From the NCBI RefSeq assembly GCF_018614975.1, contig NZ_JAGGNR010000008.1, positions 496,001-560,000 of the forward strand: a stretch of DNA of 64,000 bases. The letters are read 5' to 3'. Positions within the stretch are counted from its first letter, which is position 1; each line of letters starts with the position of its first letter. This document shows, piece after piece, positions 9,725 through 17,938 of the stretch. Origin of the DNA: Paenibacillus polymyxa (lineage in GTDB: Bacteria > Bacillota > Bacilli > Paenibacillales > Paenibacillaceae). The notes beneath the pieces are model-generated. The model searched no databases and was not told where the DNA came from. It saw nothing but the letters and a program-made list of their open reading frames with translations. The position numbers and the translations under genes were made by a program.

Positions 9725-9906
9725 CAGTAAAGATCTCCCTTCCCAGAATATAAAAAGCAATATAGTTTAATAATTTACAATGATAGCGCTTTACAATGAA
9801 TTGTATCACAGTTATTTCGATCTAATCTGAACTATATTGCTGTATTGTTGATCACAATTGTTGAAAATGAATAGAAAGGAATTCATAGGGATTCGAAAGA
9901 TGGAAA

Positions 9907-9946
9907 CAAAAAAAACCGCTGTCCAGCCCGTAGGCTATCACGCGGT
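9907..9946 (-). terminator. Terminator after the phosphotransferase pseudogene
   Basis: On the minus strand ACCGC...GCGGT, with an inner AGCC...GGCT pair, is followed by eight T. It lies just after the stop codon at 9956. Confidence 0.7.
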
Positions 9947-9955
9947 CTATTAGCA

Positions 9956-10615
9956 TTACCTTTCCACCCATTCATCCCAATGGTTTTCAAGAAAAATGAC
10001 TTCTTTCTCATAGTGGGCCAGATGACCCTCCTCGACCATCTTCATAAAAGCAACATCTCCATCAGCCGCATGATCAGTCAGTGTTTTACACATGAAACGG
10101 ATGCGGGAAACGACCCACTCCTTCAAATCTGCTGGAACACTCAGACCGTATGTAGCCATGAATAAGGCAATCCTCTGTTTTCGAACAGTTACGTGCGCCT
10201 GGCTGGCGTATGGCATTACACCCTTTCCATCCATCTCTGGTGAAAATTCTGCGAGTGGAATGGAGGCATACAAGGCATAGGCGATATCCCACATTCGCGG
10301 CCCGGACCCGCCATATCAAAATCAATAATGCCTTGAGGACAGCCATCCTTGAACACCACATTATACGGCGCAAAATCGTTATGACATACAACTTCATCTT
10401 CAGTTATGCCTGGATATCTGTTCGTTGATACTGATGTTGTTGTAAATCCAACGGTCGCATCATGGTAACTTCTCAACAGTTTCGCGACTTCAATCAAAGA
10501 TTCATCTGACCACATATGGATTTGGTTTCGTATGCCGGCGTACCGTCTCACCTATTCTGATGACCTGATTCACATTACCTCCCGATAACACTTCCTCCTG
10601 TTTGACCAATTTCAT
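9956..10615 (-). pseudogene. Aminoglycoside/choline phosphotransferase (APH) family, broken by a deletion and a frameshift
   Basis: Three pieces of one APH-type kinase are readable in different frames. The N-terminal piece starts at 10615 (MKLVKQEEVLSGGNVNQV, then IRIGETVRR). The middle piece contains ESLIEVAKLLRSYHDATVGF and the catalytic HNDFAPYN loop with IIDFDMAGPG. The C-terminal piece starts at the MWDIAYALY block. Between the first two, about 40-50 residues expected for the family are missing and the frame changes near 10530. Between the last two, one base is missing near 10303 in the GGGCCGCG stretch. The protein cannot be functional as read. The catalytic Asp and metal-binding Asp are still encoded, so decay is recent. 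Confidence 0.82.
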
Positions 10616-10626
10616 CCCTCCTCAAG

Positions 10627-10902
10627 CTAAACTTCCTTGTTATGCCCATGATTACGATTTTTCTTATAACTCCCCGGGAATCCCGCGACCAATAGTATGA
10701 ATCCAACAAAGAACATGAAGTATACAAGTAAACCTGTTGGATGCTCGTTCATCTGAGCAAACTGGGGTACGTTGGTCCCTCCTGAAGCGTATCCTGCTTC
10801 TACTATAGCGACAGAGACTCGTATTGAAATTCTCTCCATCGTTGAAATAAACACACTGCCAAGCATGAGGACTACACCCAAAATCTTGTTGATATTGTTC
10901 AT
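10627..10902 (-). CDS. Small membrane protein of unknown function (91 aa)
   Basis: Two predicted membrane segments (about residues 5-24 and 62-80) flank a short exposed loop, and the tail is positively charged (YKKNRNHGHNK). Layout and size resemble the small protein at 30638-30961, which suggests a family of two-segment membrane proteins. Not recognised further. It precedes the broken APH gene by 11 bases. Confidence 0.55.
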   Translation of the reverse strand: MNNINKILGVVLMLGSVFISTMERISIRVSVAIVEAGYASGGTNVPQFAQMNEHPTGLLVYFMFFVGFILLVAGFPGSYKKNRNHGHNKEV

Positions 10903-11032
10903 TTAATGCCTCCTTGATTAACCGCACACAATATTGCATACGCTTTATCTACTTATGTGACTTTCGATTCTCTATTCCATATTCCTGCATTTATGTCCAA
11001 ATATGTTCCATTTTCAATCTCATCATATCAAA

Positions 11033-11058
11033 TAGCGGCGTCATCACTGACGCCGCTG
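11033..11058 (-). terminator. Probable terminator after the GNAT gene
   Basis: GCGGCGTCA-TCAC-TGACGCCGC is a perfect 9-bp stem just past the stop codon at 11078. The downstream T-tract on the minus strand is weak (TATTTGAT). Confidence 0.55.
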
Positions 11059-11077
11059 TTGACGCTCTCTGAATAAG

Positions 11078-11617
11078 TTACGTAGCTACCACTTGGTGCA
11101 GATCCATACTATTTTCAAAAAAGGCTGACCGTTCAACATAATACAGATCATACATCTGTTCATTCATATTGATCCGTTGATATACATCTGGATACACATC
11201 ATTGGCTAATTTCACATAAGGCAGTTTTTGTACGGCTTTTCTGGATCTTATATTTTGTTTGCGTATCTTCATAAATACCCTTTCAATCCCATGTTCCAGA
11301 AACAGTTCAACAAAAAAGGCGGATTTCGCTCTTTGGCTGTAACTATTTCCAAAAAAGGGTGATCCAATCCATGTGGCTAAAAAACCGGTTTGCTGCTCAA
11401 TATGATATAGATCAATGGTACCAATAGGCTGCCCTGTTTCATTCAAAATGGTGCGGGAAATCACTGTCTTTTGCTCTTCTTCGGCCATCAATTGTTTAGT
11501 CAGGAATAGGTATTGTTCATACGATTGGCATTGATAACGAACGTAAGGAGAAACTGCGGGGTCCATCATTAAGCTGTACAGTGAAAGGCATTCCTGCAAA
11601 TCACGTTTTTTTAACAT
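11078..11617 (-). CDS. GNAT-family N-acetyltransferase (RimJ/RimL-like)
   Basis: A 179-residue protein with the GNAT layout: an IGTIDLYHIE beta strand, then WIGSPFFGNSYSQRAKSAF as a degenerate acetyl-CoA loop, then the RKQNIRSRKAVQKLPYVK segment that corresponds to the family's N..S...YEK..F motif. The acetyl-CoA loop lacks the canonical Q/RxxGxG/A glycines, so activity is uncertain. The ATG at 11617 is chosen because AGGTGG lies 8 bases before it; a GTG four codons upstream overlaps that site. Substrate unknown. Confidence 0.7.
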   Translation of the reverse strand: MLKKRDLQECLSLYSLMMDPAVSPYVRYQCQSYEQYLFLTKQLMAEEEQKTVISRTILNETGQPIGTIDLYHIEQQTGFLATWIGSPFFGNSYSQRAKSAFFVELFLEHGIERVFMKIRKQNIRSRKAVQKLPYVKLANDVYPDVYQRINMNEQMYDLYYVERSAFFENSMDLHQVVAT

Positions 11618-11758
11618 TCTGTCTACCACCTAGTCCTTTTAGTTCGCTATATCAAGCAAATTAAGTATATAAAAGCTATTGTGGGATTTAATGAATTCTG
11701 TATGTGGCTTATGTAAAATGCATTGGTAAATGTTGTTCAACTTCATCTCCGGGTAGCA

Positions 11759-11798
11759 CAAAAAACGGCATGTCCCTTTTGAAGGAACACGCCGTTTG
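11759..11798 (-). terminator. Terminator after the cellulase gene
   Basis: On the minus strand AACGGCGTGTTCC and GGGACATGCCGTT pair around a short loop and are followed by six T. It is a strong Rho-independent terminator 24 bases after the stop codon. Confidence 0.85.
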
Positions 11799-11821
11799 CA
11801 CGGATGCAGATAGACAGTAAA

Positions 11822-13009
11822 TTATTGCATACCTTGCATGATTGCATTAATGATATTTTGCTGAGTCACGGTATTATTCGAGCGGTTAAACAATGCGAAT
11901 CCATGTTGACCATTATACCCATTGTCCCAATAAACAGGAACCATTTTGTATTTCTTGGCTTTTGCTGTAACCGCTTTGGCGTAAGCAGCGCGATATACAT
12001 TGTTGGTTGAATCGTACGACGTTTTATCAATCGAACCAAACTCACCAATCACTACAGGATAGCCTTGAGTCACAAATTTATCGTACATGGACTTGAACTG
12101 CGATTCCAGGTAATCCTCTTGTCCCCAAGTAGACTTTTTGGCAGGATTCGTTGCTGTTGCACCCCACTGCGTGATATTGCCGTTTTCCTCACCTGCAAAA
12201 TCCCACGGAGAGTAATAGTGTGCCGAGATCATGATTCTCTTCTGCCAACTAGGAATAGCTGCGGATCTGTAATTATCTGTCGGAAGAGCAAAGCCATAAT
12301 TACCAACAGTGTAGTCAATATTGGTATTCCAGCCTGGAATCAGCAACCATCTGGCATTGTTGTTACCTCCAGTCTGACGAACCGTATCCACAAAGATCTG
12401 ATTGTAGGCATTCAGGTTGGCGTAATACGCCGAGTTCGGATTGCCATAGTTGCCATCAAATACTTCGTTCATGGATTCGAAAATAAGACGGTCATTGTAG
12501 TTGCTGAACTTGGTAGCAATCTGCTGCCATACCTTCTTATATTTCTCCTTAATGGCAGTCTGATTGCCACCATTCACGAGCAGCCATCCACCCTGTACGG
12601 AATTGTATCCATCGCCATGAATATTGATGATGACATATAGACCTTCATTGTATGCATAGTCCACGACTTGCTTAATTCGATTCAGCCATGCCGCATTAAT
12701 TGTATAATTGGGAGCGCTTCCAATGTTGTTTAAATAGGAGACAGGGATACGAATCGTTTTGAATCCTGCCGCTTTTACCTTTTGGATCAGCGCCGGAGTC
12801 ACCGTAGGATTACCCCAAGCTGTCTCACTCGGTGTGCCGTTCACCGCTGCTTCCAGCTGATTGCCCAGATTCCAACCTGCACCCATCTCAGCCACCACTT
12901 GCGAAGCATCTGCTGCTGATGCTTTAGGGCTCCATCCGGTAAAGGCCACGGCAGCCACTAACACAAGCGCTAAGCTGCTGATGCTGAATTTCTTCCATTT
13001 TTTGAACAT
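11822..13009 (-). CDS. Secreted endo-beta-glucanase, glycoside hydrolase family 5
   Basis: A 395-residue secreted enzyme. Signal peptide MFKKWKKFSISSLALVLVAA ends near ASA-AD at about residue 32. The GH5 barrel carries GWNLGNQLEA at the first strand, RIPVSYLNNIG, the acid/base glutamate in FESMNEVFDG, the HYYSPWDFAGEENG loop, and the nucleophile in VVIGEFGSID, ending with the WDNGYNGQHGFALFNR aromatic site. All catalytic residues expected for clan GH-A are present and the length fits a single-domain cellulase without a binding module. The ATG at 13009 follows GGAGG by 7 bases. It stands alone with its own terminator. Substrate could be cellulose, lichenan or another beta-glucan. Confidence 0.9.
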   Translation of the reverse strand: MFKKWKKFSISSLALVLVAAVAFTGWSPKASAADASQVVAEMGAGWNLGNQLEAAVNGTPSETAWGNPTVTPALIQKVKAAGFKTIRIPVSYLNNIGSAPNYTINAAWLNRIKQVVDYAYNEGLYVIINIHGDGYNSVQGGWLLVNGGNQTAIKEKYKKVWQQIATKFSNYNDRLIFESMNEVFDGNYGNPNSAYYANLNAYNQIFVDTVRQTGGNNNARWLLIPGWNTNIDYTVGNYGFALPTDNYRSAAIPSWQKRIMISAHYYSPWDFAGEENGNITQWGATATNPAKKSTWGQEDYLESQFKSMYDKFVTQGYPVVIGEFGSIDKTSYDSTNNVYRAAYAKAVTAKAKKYKMVPVYWDNGYNGQHGFALFNRSNNTVTQQNIINAIMQGMQ

Positions 13010-13162
13010 AACCATACCTCCGCTTATTCTATTATTTTTAACAAGCAGTGCAGTTAATCTATGCATACAGATTGAATGATTCGAGAATACGTGCCTCCTC
13101 TCTCTATCGATCAAACAAATGAGTTTTTCGCCCGCCACCAACATAATAACACATTTATGGAA

Positions 13163-13182
13163 AATAAAGCGATATCTTTATT
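13163..13182 (-). terminator. Weak hairpin after the 138-aa gene
   Basis: AATAAAG-CGATAT-CTTTATT is a perfect 7-bp inverted repeat, 35 bases after the stop at 13217 and upstream of the cellulase gene. It may be a weak terminator or an operator for the cellulase promoter. Confidence 0.35.
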
Positions 13183-13216
13183 GTTTTTTGTGACTATTTA
13201 CTACAAAATAACCCAT

Positions 13217-13633
13217 CTATCCGTTTAAGTGGATTGCTTGAATTTGTTCTCTATCCAAATCAATAATCATGATGTGATCGCGCATAATGTTATCTCCGCA
13301 AGATATGGTTGCGCCGTAGTCGGTTATACTGTTAAATGTGATATCCACGCGATAGACTTCAATCTCATTAAACCAATTCTGATGTACCTTTTCATGAAGT
13401 TCATTCTCATAATATTCTCGAAAGACAGTCTCACAAGTTGAAAACCACTTAATGTAGTCTTCTATTTTATGAACCATTGAATCTAACGGTGTATTAGTGG
13501 ACACATATATTCGGACGTCATTTAAATCCTCATCCTGTATGCAATGTTTAAATATTTGTACTGTATTTTGCAGTGTGTAACACCGGTAACTCTCATCACT
13601 CTCTTCTTCAAGCTCAATAAATTCACTGAACAA
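13217..13633 (-). CDS. Acidic protein of unknown function (138 aa)
   Basis: Not recognised. The protein is soluble and acidic, with mixed alpha/beta character. The C-terminal part (VYRVDITFNSITDYGATISCGDNIMRDHIMIIDLD) has the look of small DUF2004/DUF6985-like domains, but this is only a resemblance. The best start is a TTG at 13633, with GAGGAG 10 bases upstream. No partner gene is evident. Confidence 0.5.
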   Translation of the reverse strand: MFSEFIELEEESDESYRCYTLQNTVQIFKHCIQDEDLNDVRIYVSTNTPLDSMVHKIEDYIKWFSTCETVFREYYENELHEKVHQNWFNEIEVYRVDITFNSITDYGATISCGDNIMRDHIMIIDLDREQIQAIHLNG

Positions 13634-13659
13634 TATGATCTTGCTCCTCTCAATGCATA

Positions 13660-14415
13660 TTAAAATAGCTCATTTAACCACTTTACGAATTTTTCTTTCT
13701 CTTCAAACTGTGGGTAATGCGCCGACTCGTTGAATACAATGAAGTCTTTGATCGGTGCATCCAATACGTCAAAATAATCACGTGCTGCATTCGCGGTGGT
13801 CATATAATCATATTTACCCGTTACAAAATAGGTAGGAATCTCCAGTTGATCAACAATTTCGGGTAAATTTTGATCAAATGCTTCCTTCAGTAAGATGTCT
13901 TGTGAACTGAACATCCCTGAATAAAAGCGAATCATATCCAGCCCATTGTATTCGGGATTAAAAAGGAATCCTGAAATATAATCTCTATTCTCATGGATGA
14001 GCCTGGCTGCACCACCGTACTTTTGCAACAAAATTCTAGGCGTAAGTTCCTTTCCTTGCTCGATCGAGCTGCGAATTAGCTCCAGTTTTTGAACGTCCTC
14101 TGCATTACCCGCTTGTTTAGCTTGCTCGTACGTGTACTCCAAACTTTCCAGTTCGCTCTGAAGTGTATTAGCCATCTGTCCAATGCCTATATAAGCGTGA
14201 AACTGAGTGGGTGCTTTAGCTGCAGCTTTCATCCCGATGTATGTACCAAATGAATGACCAATTAATATAACCTTCTCTTGACCTAACTCCTTAGATACAT
14301 AATCTCTTACCGCTAACAAATCATCTACTAATACATCTGTTGTCAGATTCGAGTAATCCTCAAAAAAGTGATAGGACTTCCCACTCCCGCAAGATCCAAT
14401 AATTCGAATTCTCAT
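13660..14415 (-). CDS. Chimeric gene: P-loop NTPase start fused to an N-terminally truncated alpha/beta hydrolase
   Basis: Residues 1-14 (MRIRIIGSCGSGKS) are the start and Walker A loop of a small P-loop NTPase (FlaR/adenylate-kinase-like). From about residue 10 on, the sequence is an alpha/beta hydrolase: GKSYHFFEDYSNLTTD, the nucleophile elbow GHSFGTYIG, GKYDYMTT with the acid Asp, and SAHYPQFEEKEKF with the catalytic His. The hydrolase lacks roughly its first 80-100 residues, including the HGGPG oxyanion region. Both parents contain GSGKS/GKSY at the junction, which suggests a deletion through shared sequence. The start overlaps the stop of the preceding GNAT gene (ATGA), with GAGGGG upstream. 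The triad is intact but a stable fold is doubtful. Confidence 0.7.
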   Translation of the reverse strand: MRIRIIGSCGSGKSYHFFEDYSNLTTDVLVDDLLAVRDYVSKELGQEKVILIGHSFGTYIGMKAAAKAPTQFHAYIGIGQMANTLQSELESLEYTYEQAKQAGNAEDVQKLELIRSSIEQGKELTPRILLQKYGGAARLIHENRDYISGFLFNPEYNGLDMIRFYSGMFSSQDILLKEAFDQNLPEIVDQLEIPTYFVTGKYDYMTTANAARDYFDVLDAPIKDFIVFNESAHYPQFEEKEKFVKWLNELF

Positions 14416-14912
14416 TTACTCCCCTCAATCGAGTATACTGCTACATTTTTCCCTATTATGTCTACATCCTTCTCGTGTTTCATGCCATTCTTTTGCGCGA
14501 CTTTCATAGAACCCACATTGCCATGTTGAATTAACGATATTAATCTTTTCTGCTTCAAGTGATCCATGCCATATTCTTTCCACGCTTTTGCTTGTTCATA
14601 TCCGTAACCCATTCCCCAGTATTGCTCTATAACCCAGTAACCAACTTCAAGCTCATCATTGCCTTCAATGACTTGAGGAATCAGTCCAGAGGTTCCAATT
14701 AACTTGTTATCCTCTTTATTGAATGCGAGGAAAAGCCCTTTATCGTCTTTATTCCAGTTGATGAACTTTTCCAGGCTTTGCATGGTTTCTTCCTTGGTCC
14801 AGGGTACTCCATGTCTTATAAATTTCATCATATTTGGCTCACGTGTCATCTCAAAAAGTAAATCGAAATCATTTTTGGTATATTTCCGAAATATAAGTCG
14901 TTCTGTCTCCAT
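14412..14912 (-). CDS. GNAT-family N-acetyltransferase (RimJ/RimL-like)
   Basis: A 166-residue GNAT protein starting METERLIFRKYTKNDFDLLF, a typical RimJ/RimL-like beginning. LEVGYWVIEQYWGMGYGYEQ is the acetyl-CoA loop region and HGNVGSMKVAQKNGMKHEKD is the C-terminal motif with the conserved Asn/Ser. The start at 14912 follows GAAGGAG by about 11 bases; a longer start at 14939 overlaps the upstream gene by ATGA but has no visible ribosome site. It overlaps the chimeric hydrolase gene by four bases, so the two are co-translated. The acceptor is unknown. Confidence 0.8.
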   Translation of the reverse strand: METERLIFRKYTKNDFDLLFEMTREPNMMKFIRHGVPWTKEETMQSLEKFINWNKDDKGLFLAFNKEDNKLIGTSGLIPQVIEGNDELEVGYWVIEQYWGMGYGYEQAKAWKEYGMDHLKQKRLISLIQHGNVGSMKVAQKNGMKHEKDVDIIGKNVAVYSIEGSK

Positions 14913-14935
14913 CTTTCTCTCAACTCCTTCTTCAT

Positions 14936-15292
14936 TCATTTCAAAATCGTTTGTTCGCGATCTACTGTCGATGTGAAAAACGCTTGCCTAATCTCTTCTC
15001 GAAATACTTCTTTATACCGATGTCTTCCAATCTGATCAAAACGGGCTTGAACTCGCTTTACGTGTTCTGTATCTAATTTTATCTTTTTCTCAATCTCTTC
15101 GTATTGTTCAAGGGTATCGTATTCCCACATCGCAAAAATTTCGCTGGTTTCATCATCGATTGGTGTGTGCCATCTCCCAATAAGTCTTGATCCGTATTTC
15201 AATTGGGATAGCAGCAAAATATCATTAAATAGAGCATTAAACTCATCTACAAAAGAAGTCGCAATAATATAGGTTTTTCTCCGATATATCAT
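14936..15292 (-). CDS. NIPSNAP-like protein (118 aa)
   Basis: Starts MIYRRKTYIIATSFVDEFNA and contains KYGSRLIGRWHTP, then SEIFAMWEYDTLEQYEEIE, which are landmarks of NIPSNAP-type ferredoxin-like domains. The ATG at 15292 follows GGGGGT by about 7 bases. It is the first gene of a tight run with the GNAT and the chimeric hydrolase genes. NIPSNAP proteins in bacteria have no firm function. Confidence 0.7.
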   Translation of the reverse strand: MIYRRKTYIIATSFVDEFNALFNDILLLSQLKYGSRLIGRWHTPIDDETSEIFAMWEYDTLEQYEEIEKKIKLDTEHVKRVQARFDQIGRHRYKEVFREEIRQAFFTSTVDREQTILK

Positions 15293-15640
15293 CAGATACC
15301 CCCTAATACAATGTAATCGCATTCATCTATATTCAAATATCATGGGAGATTTTCATTCACTTACATCCTGGTTGTTGAGCTAGCTCCTCTATATCGTTAC
15401 TATAAATCTATATTACAATTACTTACATAATTGTACTACGAAAGCATGGGAGGGTCTATCTAAGCTTAGCAGTTAATCCCATTCGCCTTCATCACCAGAC
15501 GTATCAATAAACTAGAGAAAAATGATAAACTGATCTTAGAATACAGAACATATTGAAGGGTAGGGGATTTCATACCAACGAAGTACTTTGACTTTATCTG
15601 TTTATATTTGCTTTATATTTTATGATTGGAGGACAACATA
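15293..15640. other. Intergenic region between divergent genes, nothing specific seen
   Basis: This AT-rich stretch must hold promoters for the NIPSNAP-GNAT operon on one side and the SMI1/KNR4 gene on the other. I see no gene, no clear operator and no repeat. Confidence 0.4.
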
Positions 15641-16225
15641 ATGGATTTGGTTAACAAATTTTTAAATGGATTGAGAGCAGCATTATCAACTGAAGAACTT
15701 GAGGAACTAAATACAGCGAGCGGTGCTACAAAAGAAGATATAACTACATTAAGATCAGAATATCCAAATTGTCCAGAATCACTAATCGGTTTACTTGAAA
15801 ATATGGATGGTACATATTGGAGGAAGTACGGAGAAAAAGAAATTGCGGTTTGTATTCTTGGCTCAGATGTTGAAGAAGGTAGATATCCATATTATTTACT
15901 TTCTACCAAACAAATGCTCGAAAGTTCAAAAAAAGAAGAAGACGTCTCTTATCTTTTAGAATACGAAGATGAAGAGGATGCCGTTGACTCTAAGATCAAT
16001 CCTGAGGGGCTTCTTCCAGGGAGGTATATTCATTTTTCAGACTGTATGAATAATGGTGGAACATCAAGACTTTATATTGATTTTAACCCTACTGATGAAG
16101 GTGTATGTGGTCAGATTGTTCGCTTTTTGCACGACCCTGACGAATACGTAGTGATTTCAAACAGCTTTGACGAGTATTTACAGGGGCTTATTGACAGTGA
16201 TTTTGTTTATCTAAATGAAGAATGA
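15641..16225 (+). CDS. SMI1/KNR4 family protein (SUKH superfamily)
   Basis: A 194-residue acidic protein. ATKEDITTLRSEYPNCPESL is the typical N-terminal SUKH pattern, followed by LLENMDGTYWRKYGEKEIAV, a GRYIHFSDCMNNGGTSRLYI strand region and a C-terminal SNSFDEYLQGLI helix that closes the fold. The start at 15641 follows TTGGAGG by about 9 bases. SUKH proteins often serve as immunity proteins in polymorphic toxin systems, but no toxin gene is next to it. It is one of the few plus-strand genes in this part. Confidence 0.82.
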   Translation: MDLVNKFLNGLRAALSTEELEELNTASGATKEDITTLRSEYPNCPESLIGLLENMDGTYWRKYGEKEIAVCILGSDVEEGRYPYYLLSTKQMLESSKKEEDVSYLLEYEDEEDAVDSKINPEGLLPGRYIHFSDCMNNGGTSRLYIDFNPTDEGVCGQIVRFLHDPDEYVVISNSFDEYLQGLIDSDFVYLNEE

Positions 16226-16282
16226 AGAAATATAGCTTCGATAGATCTGTATAAAGTTGCACATACATTTGTTTAGAAGAAT

Positions 16283-16312
16283 AAAAGAGACAGCTTTCTC
16301 GCTGTCTCTTTT
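16283..16312. terminator. Bidirectional Rho-independent terminator
   Basis: AAAAGAGACAGC-TTTCTC-GCTGTCTCTTTT is a perfect 12-bp inverted repeat with A/T runs on both sides. It terminates the SMI1/KNR4 gene and, on the other strand, the GNAT remnant. Confidence 0.85.
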
Positions 16313-16348
16313 ATAATTGATCTTTTAAATCATGGATGCCTCTTGAGA

Positions 16349-16600
16349 CTATGACTGCTCATATTCAGTTTTCAAGATACTCATGCAAACACTATCCCAG
16401 TATTTCCCCTTTTTATATATCTTCTTTCTGTATCTTCCTTCTTCTTTAAAGCCACATTTTAAATAACATTTGTAAGCAGTCTCATTATACTCGTACACTT
16501 CAAGTTCTAATCTGTTTAAATTCAGCTCGATAATCCCCCCCCCCACGAATTTTTTTCTTTTGCATCATTCTTAATAAAATCTAATGCTTGTTTCTACCTT
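16349..16600 (-). pseudogene. C-terminal remnant of a GNAT acetyltransferase
   Basis: ELNLNRLELEVYEYNETAYK and CYLKCGFKEEGRYRKK are the last third of a GNAT protein. Upstream the frame breaks at a run of G residues (C on the plus strand, near 16536-16545). Before it a different frame reads QALDFIKNDAKEKN, matching the helix expected before the motif. The N-terminal half is absent. Slippage in the homopolymer and a larger deletion together explain it. Confidence 0.7.
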
Positions 16601-16657
16601 TTATTGGTTATTCAACGCTCGTGCATTTTTACAATTCGAAGCCTAATAACAGTACAG

Positions 16658-17188
16658 TTATTTCAATCGATATTTCTCATTATTTATAATTTCACTTATG
16701 ATTTCAGGTAGTTGATCTTCTGTAAAATGATTAGTATACAGCTTGTTATCTACTCTCAGATCCGGATGATTTTCAAACTCATCCAGCAGAATTATACTTC
16801 TTTCTTTCATTTGATGTTCTTCTGCTCTTAGACGGTCTCTACGAATAATGGTTTGACGATCCACCATCAGTACAACATAGATTATGCGAACATGATAGTC
16901 TTCCAATTCTGTCATTAATCCATCAATGTCTTCAGGAAAGGCCACATAATCCAGCACTACATCGTATTTATAATCCAATAAGTTTTTCACTAGGCTAGAT
17001 ATATTTTTCCAAGTTAAGTCATTTGTATCCTTATCAAGCCAGGGTTTACCTCGCCCTTTGACCGGAAAGTGACTAACCGCATCTCCAGAAATGTAGGCAC
17101 TTTTATCTAAAGTCTGAACCAGCAGCTTGGAAGTTGTAGATTTCCCTACTCCAGGGGGGCCAGATATAATATATAGGTTTCTACTCAT
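16658..17188 (-). CDS. P-loop small-molecule kinase-like protein (AAA_33 type)
   Basis: A 176-residue protein starting MSRNLYIISGPPGVGKSTTS, a clear Walker A motif. A hydrophobic strand ending in Asp (YDVVLDYVAFPEDIDGLM) can serve as Walker B, and RRDRLRAEEHQMKERS looks like the lid region of nucleotide or antibiotic kinases. The start lies just after AAGGAG. The phosphoryl acceptor is unknown. It follows two decayed genes and is itself intact. Confidence 0.8.
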   Translation of the reverse strand: MSRNLYIISGPPGVGKSTTSKLLVQTLDKSAYISGDAVSHFPVKGRGKPWLDKDTNDLTWKNISSLVKNLLDYKYDVVLDYVAFPEDIDGLMTELEDYHVRIIYVVLMVDRQTIIRRDRLRAEEHQMKERSIILLDEFENHPDLRVDNKLYTNHFTEDQLPEIISEIINNEKYRLK

Positions 17189-17200
17189 TTCGTATTCTCC

Positions 17201-17392
17201 TTACAATATCTTTTGGAAACTTCCAATATCCAGTTTTCTATCAAATTTATATCCAATCTCTTTAAACAGAGCACATTGTTCATAACCATTTTTCTCAAAT
17301 AATGATTTACTTCTTGTATTCTCCATGCAAATCGTCGCAATTAAGGTATGGAATCCTTGTTCTTTAGCAATCTTTTCAATAAAACGCGTAAA
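17201..17392 (-). pseudogene. Headless GNAT acetyltransferase remnant
   Basis: Directly after the stop codon of the neighbouring kinase remnant the frame continues FTRFIEKIAKEQGFHTLIAT, then ICMENTRSKSLFEKNGYEQC, and ends at 17201. This is the C-terminal half of a GNAT protein with the N..S..L.EK.G motif. No start codon or N-terminal half exists. It does not appear as an independent reading frame. Confidence 0.7.
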
Positions 17393-17747
17393 TTATTTGG
17401 ATAGGACCTTCTTCAATATGAGTTCTATGATTTCACTGGTCTCCAGATGATCGGTAATAATGCGAGTTTGAAATTGTTCATCCTTGAAAGCTTCAACACA
17501 CTTTGATGCTTGTTGATATTGCCAGCCTCCATATTCATCTCCACGTTTAGCCAAACGATGATAAATCGTCTCTTCTGTAGCCGTAAAGCAAAAATGATGA
17601 ATGTCCTGATCGATTTCTTTCAAACCGTTATAAATGTAATTAAAGTTTTCCTCTTTATAGATGGTCATGGGGACAATTAAGTGTTTGTTGTATTTCTGCT
17701 GCAGAAGTTTTTCCCGAACCAAACGCTCCATTAATCATGATGATCAT
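17393..17747 (-). pseudogene. P-loop kinase with an internal deletion and frame change
   Basis: From the ATG at 17747 (AAAGGA upstream) the sequence reads MIIMINGAFGSGKTSAAE, the same start as the intact kinase at 41237-41803. Within a few codons the frame shifts and a second frame reads KYNKHLIVPMTIYKEENFNY, which aligns with that kinase from about its residue 78 to the end (DIHHFCFTATEETIYHRLAK). About 60-70 residues are missing. The junction lies in a short CTTCTGCAGCAG stretch, consistent with deletion through a direct repeat. Confidence 0.82.
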
Positions 17748-17867
17748 TTAATCCTTTCACTCCCATTCAATGAAATTTTTCAATAGAAACCAAATTCTTC
17801 TGATATACAATTTCATCCATTATAAATCTTCCCCTTCCACTTTTGTGTTACAAAATGGAAAAAAACA

Positions 17868-17906
17868 TAATGAAATCCCATTGAGCTTCCAATGGGATTT
17901 CATATT
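17868..17906 (-). terminator. Terminator after the deacetylase gene
   Basis: AATGAAATCCCATTG pairs with CAATGGGATTTCATT around a 6-base loop, and on the minus strand seven T follow. Strong. Confidence 0.85.
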
Positions 17907-17938
17907 TGTACATTATTTTTCAATTAACCCTGCGATAA

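Noticed and set aside
9781-9795. cre site before the AraC regulator gene
   Set aside because: TGATAGCGCTTTACA misses three consensus positions; too weak to report as a site.
15641-16225. SMI1/KNR4 gene as immunity gene of a toxin system
   Set aside because: No polymorphic toxin, secretion marker or second immunity gene is adjacent, so only the family call is kept.
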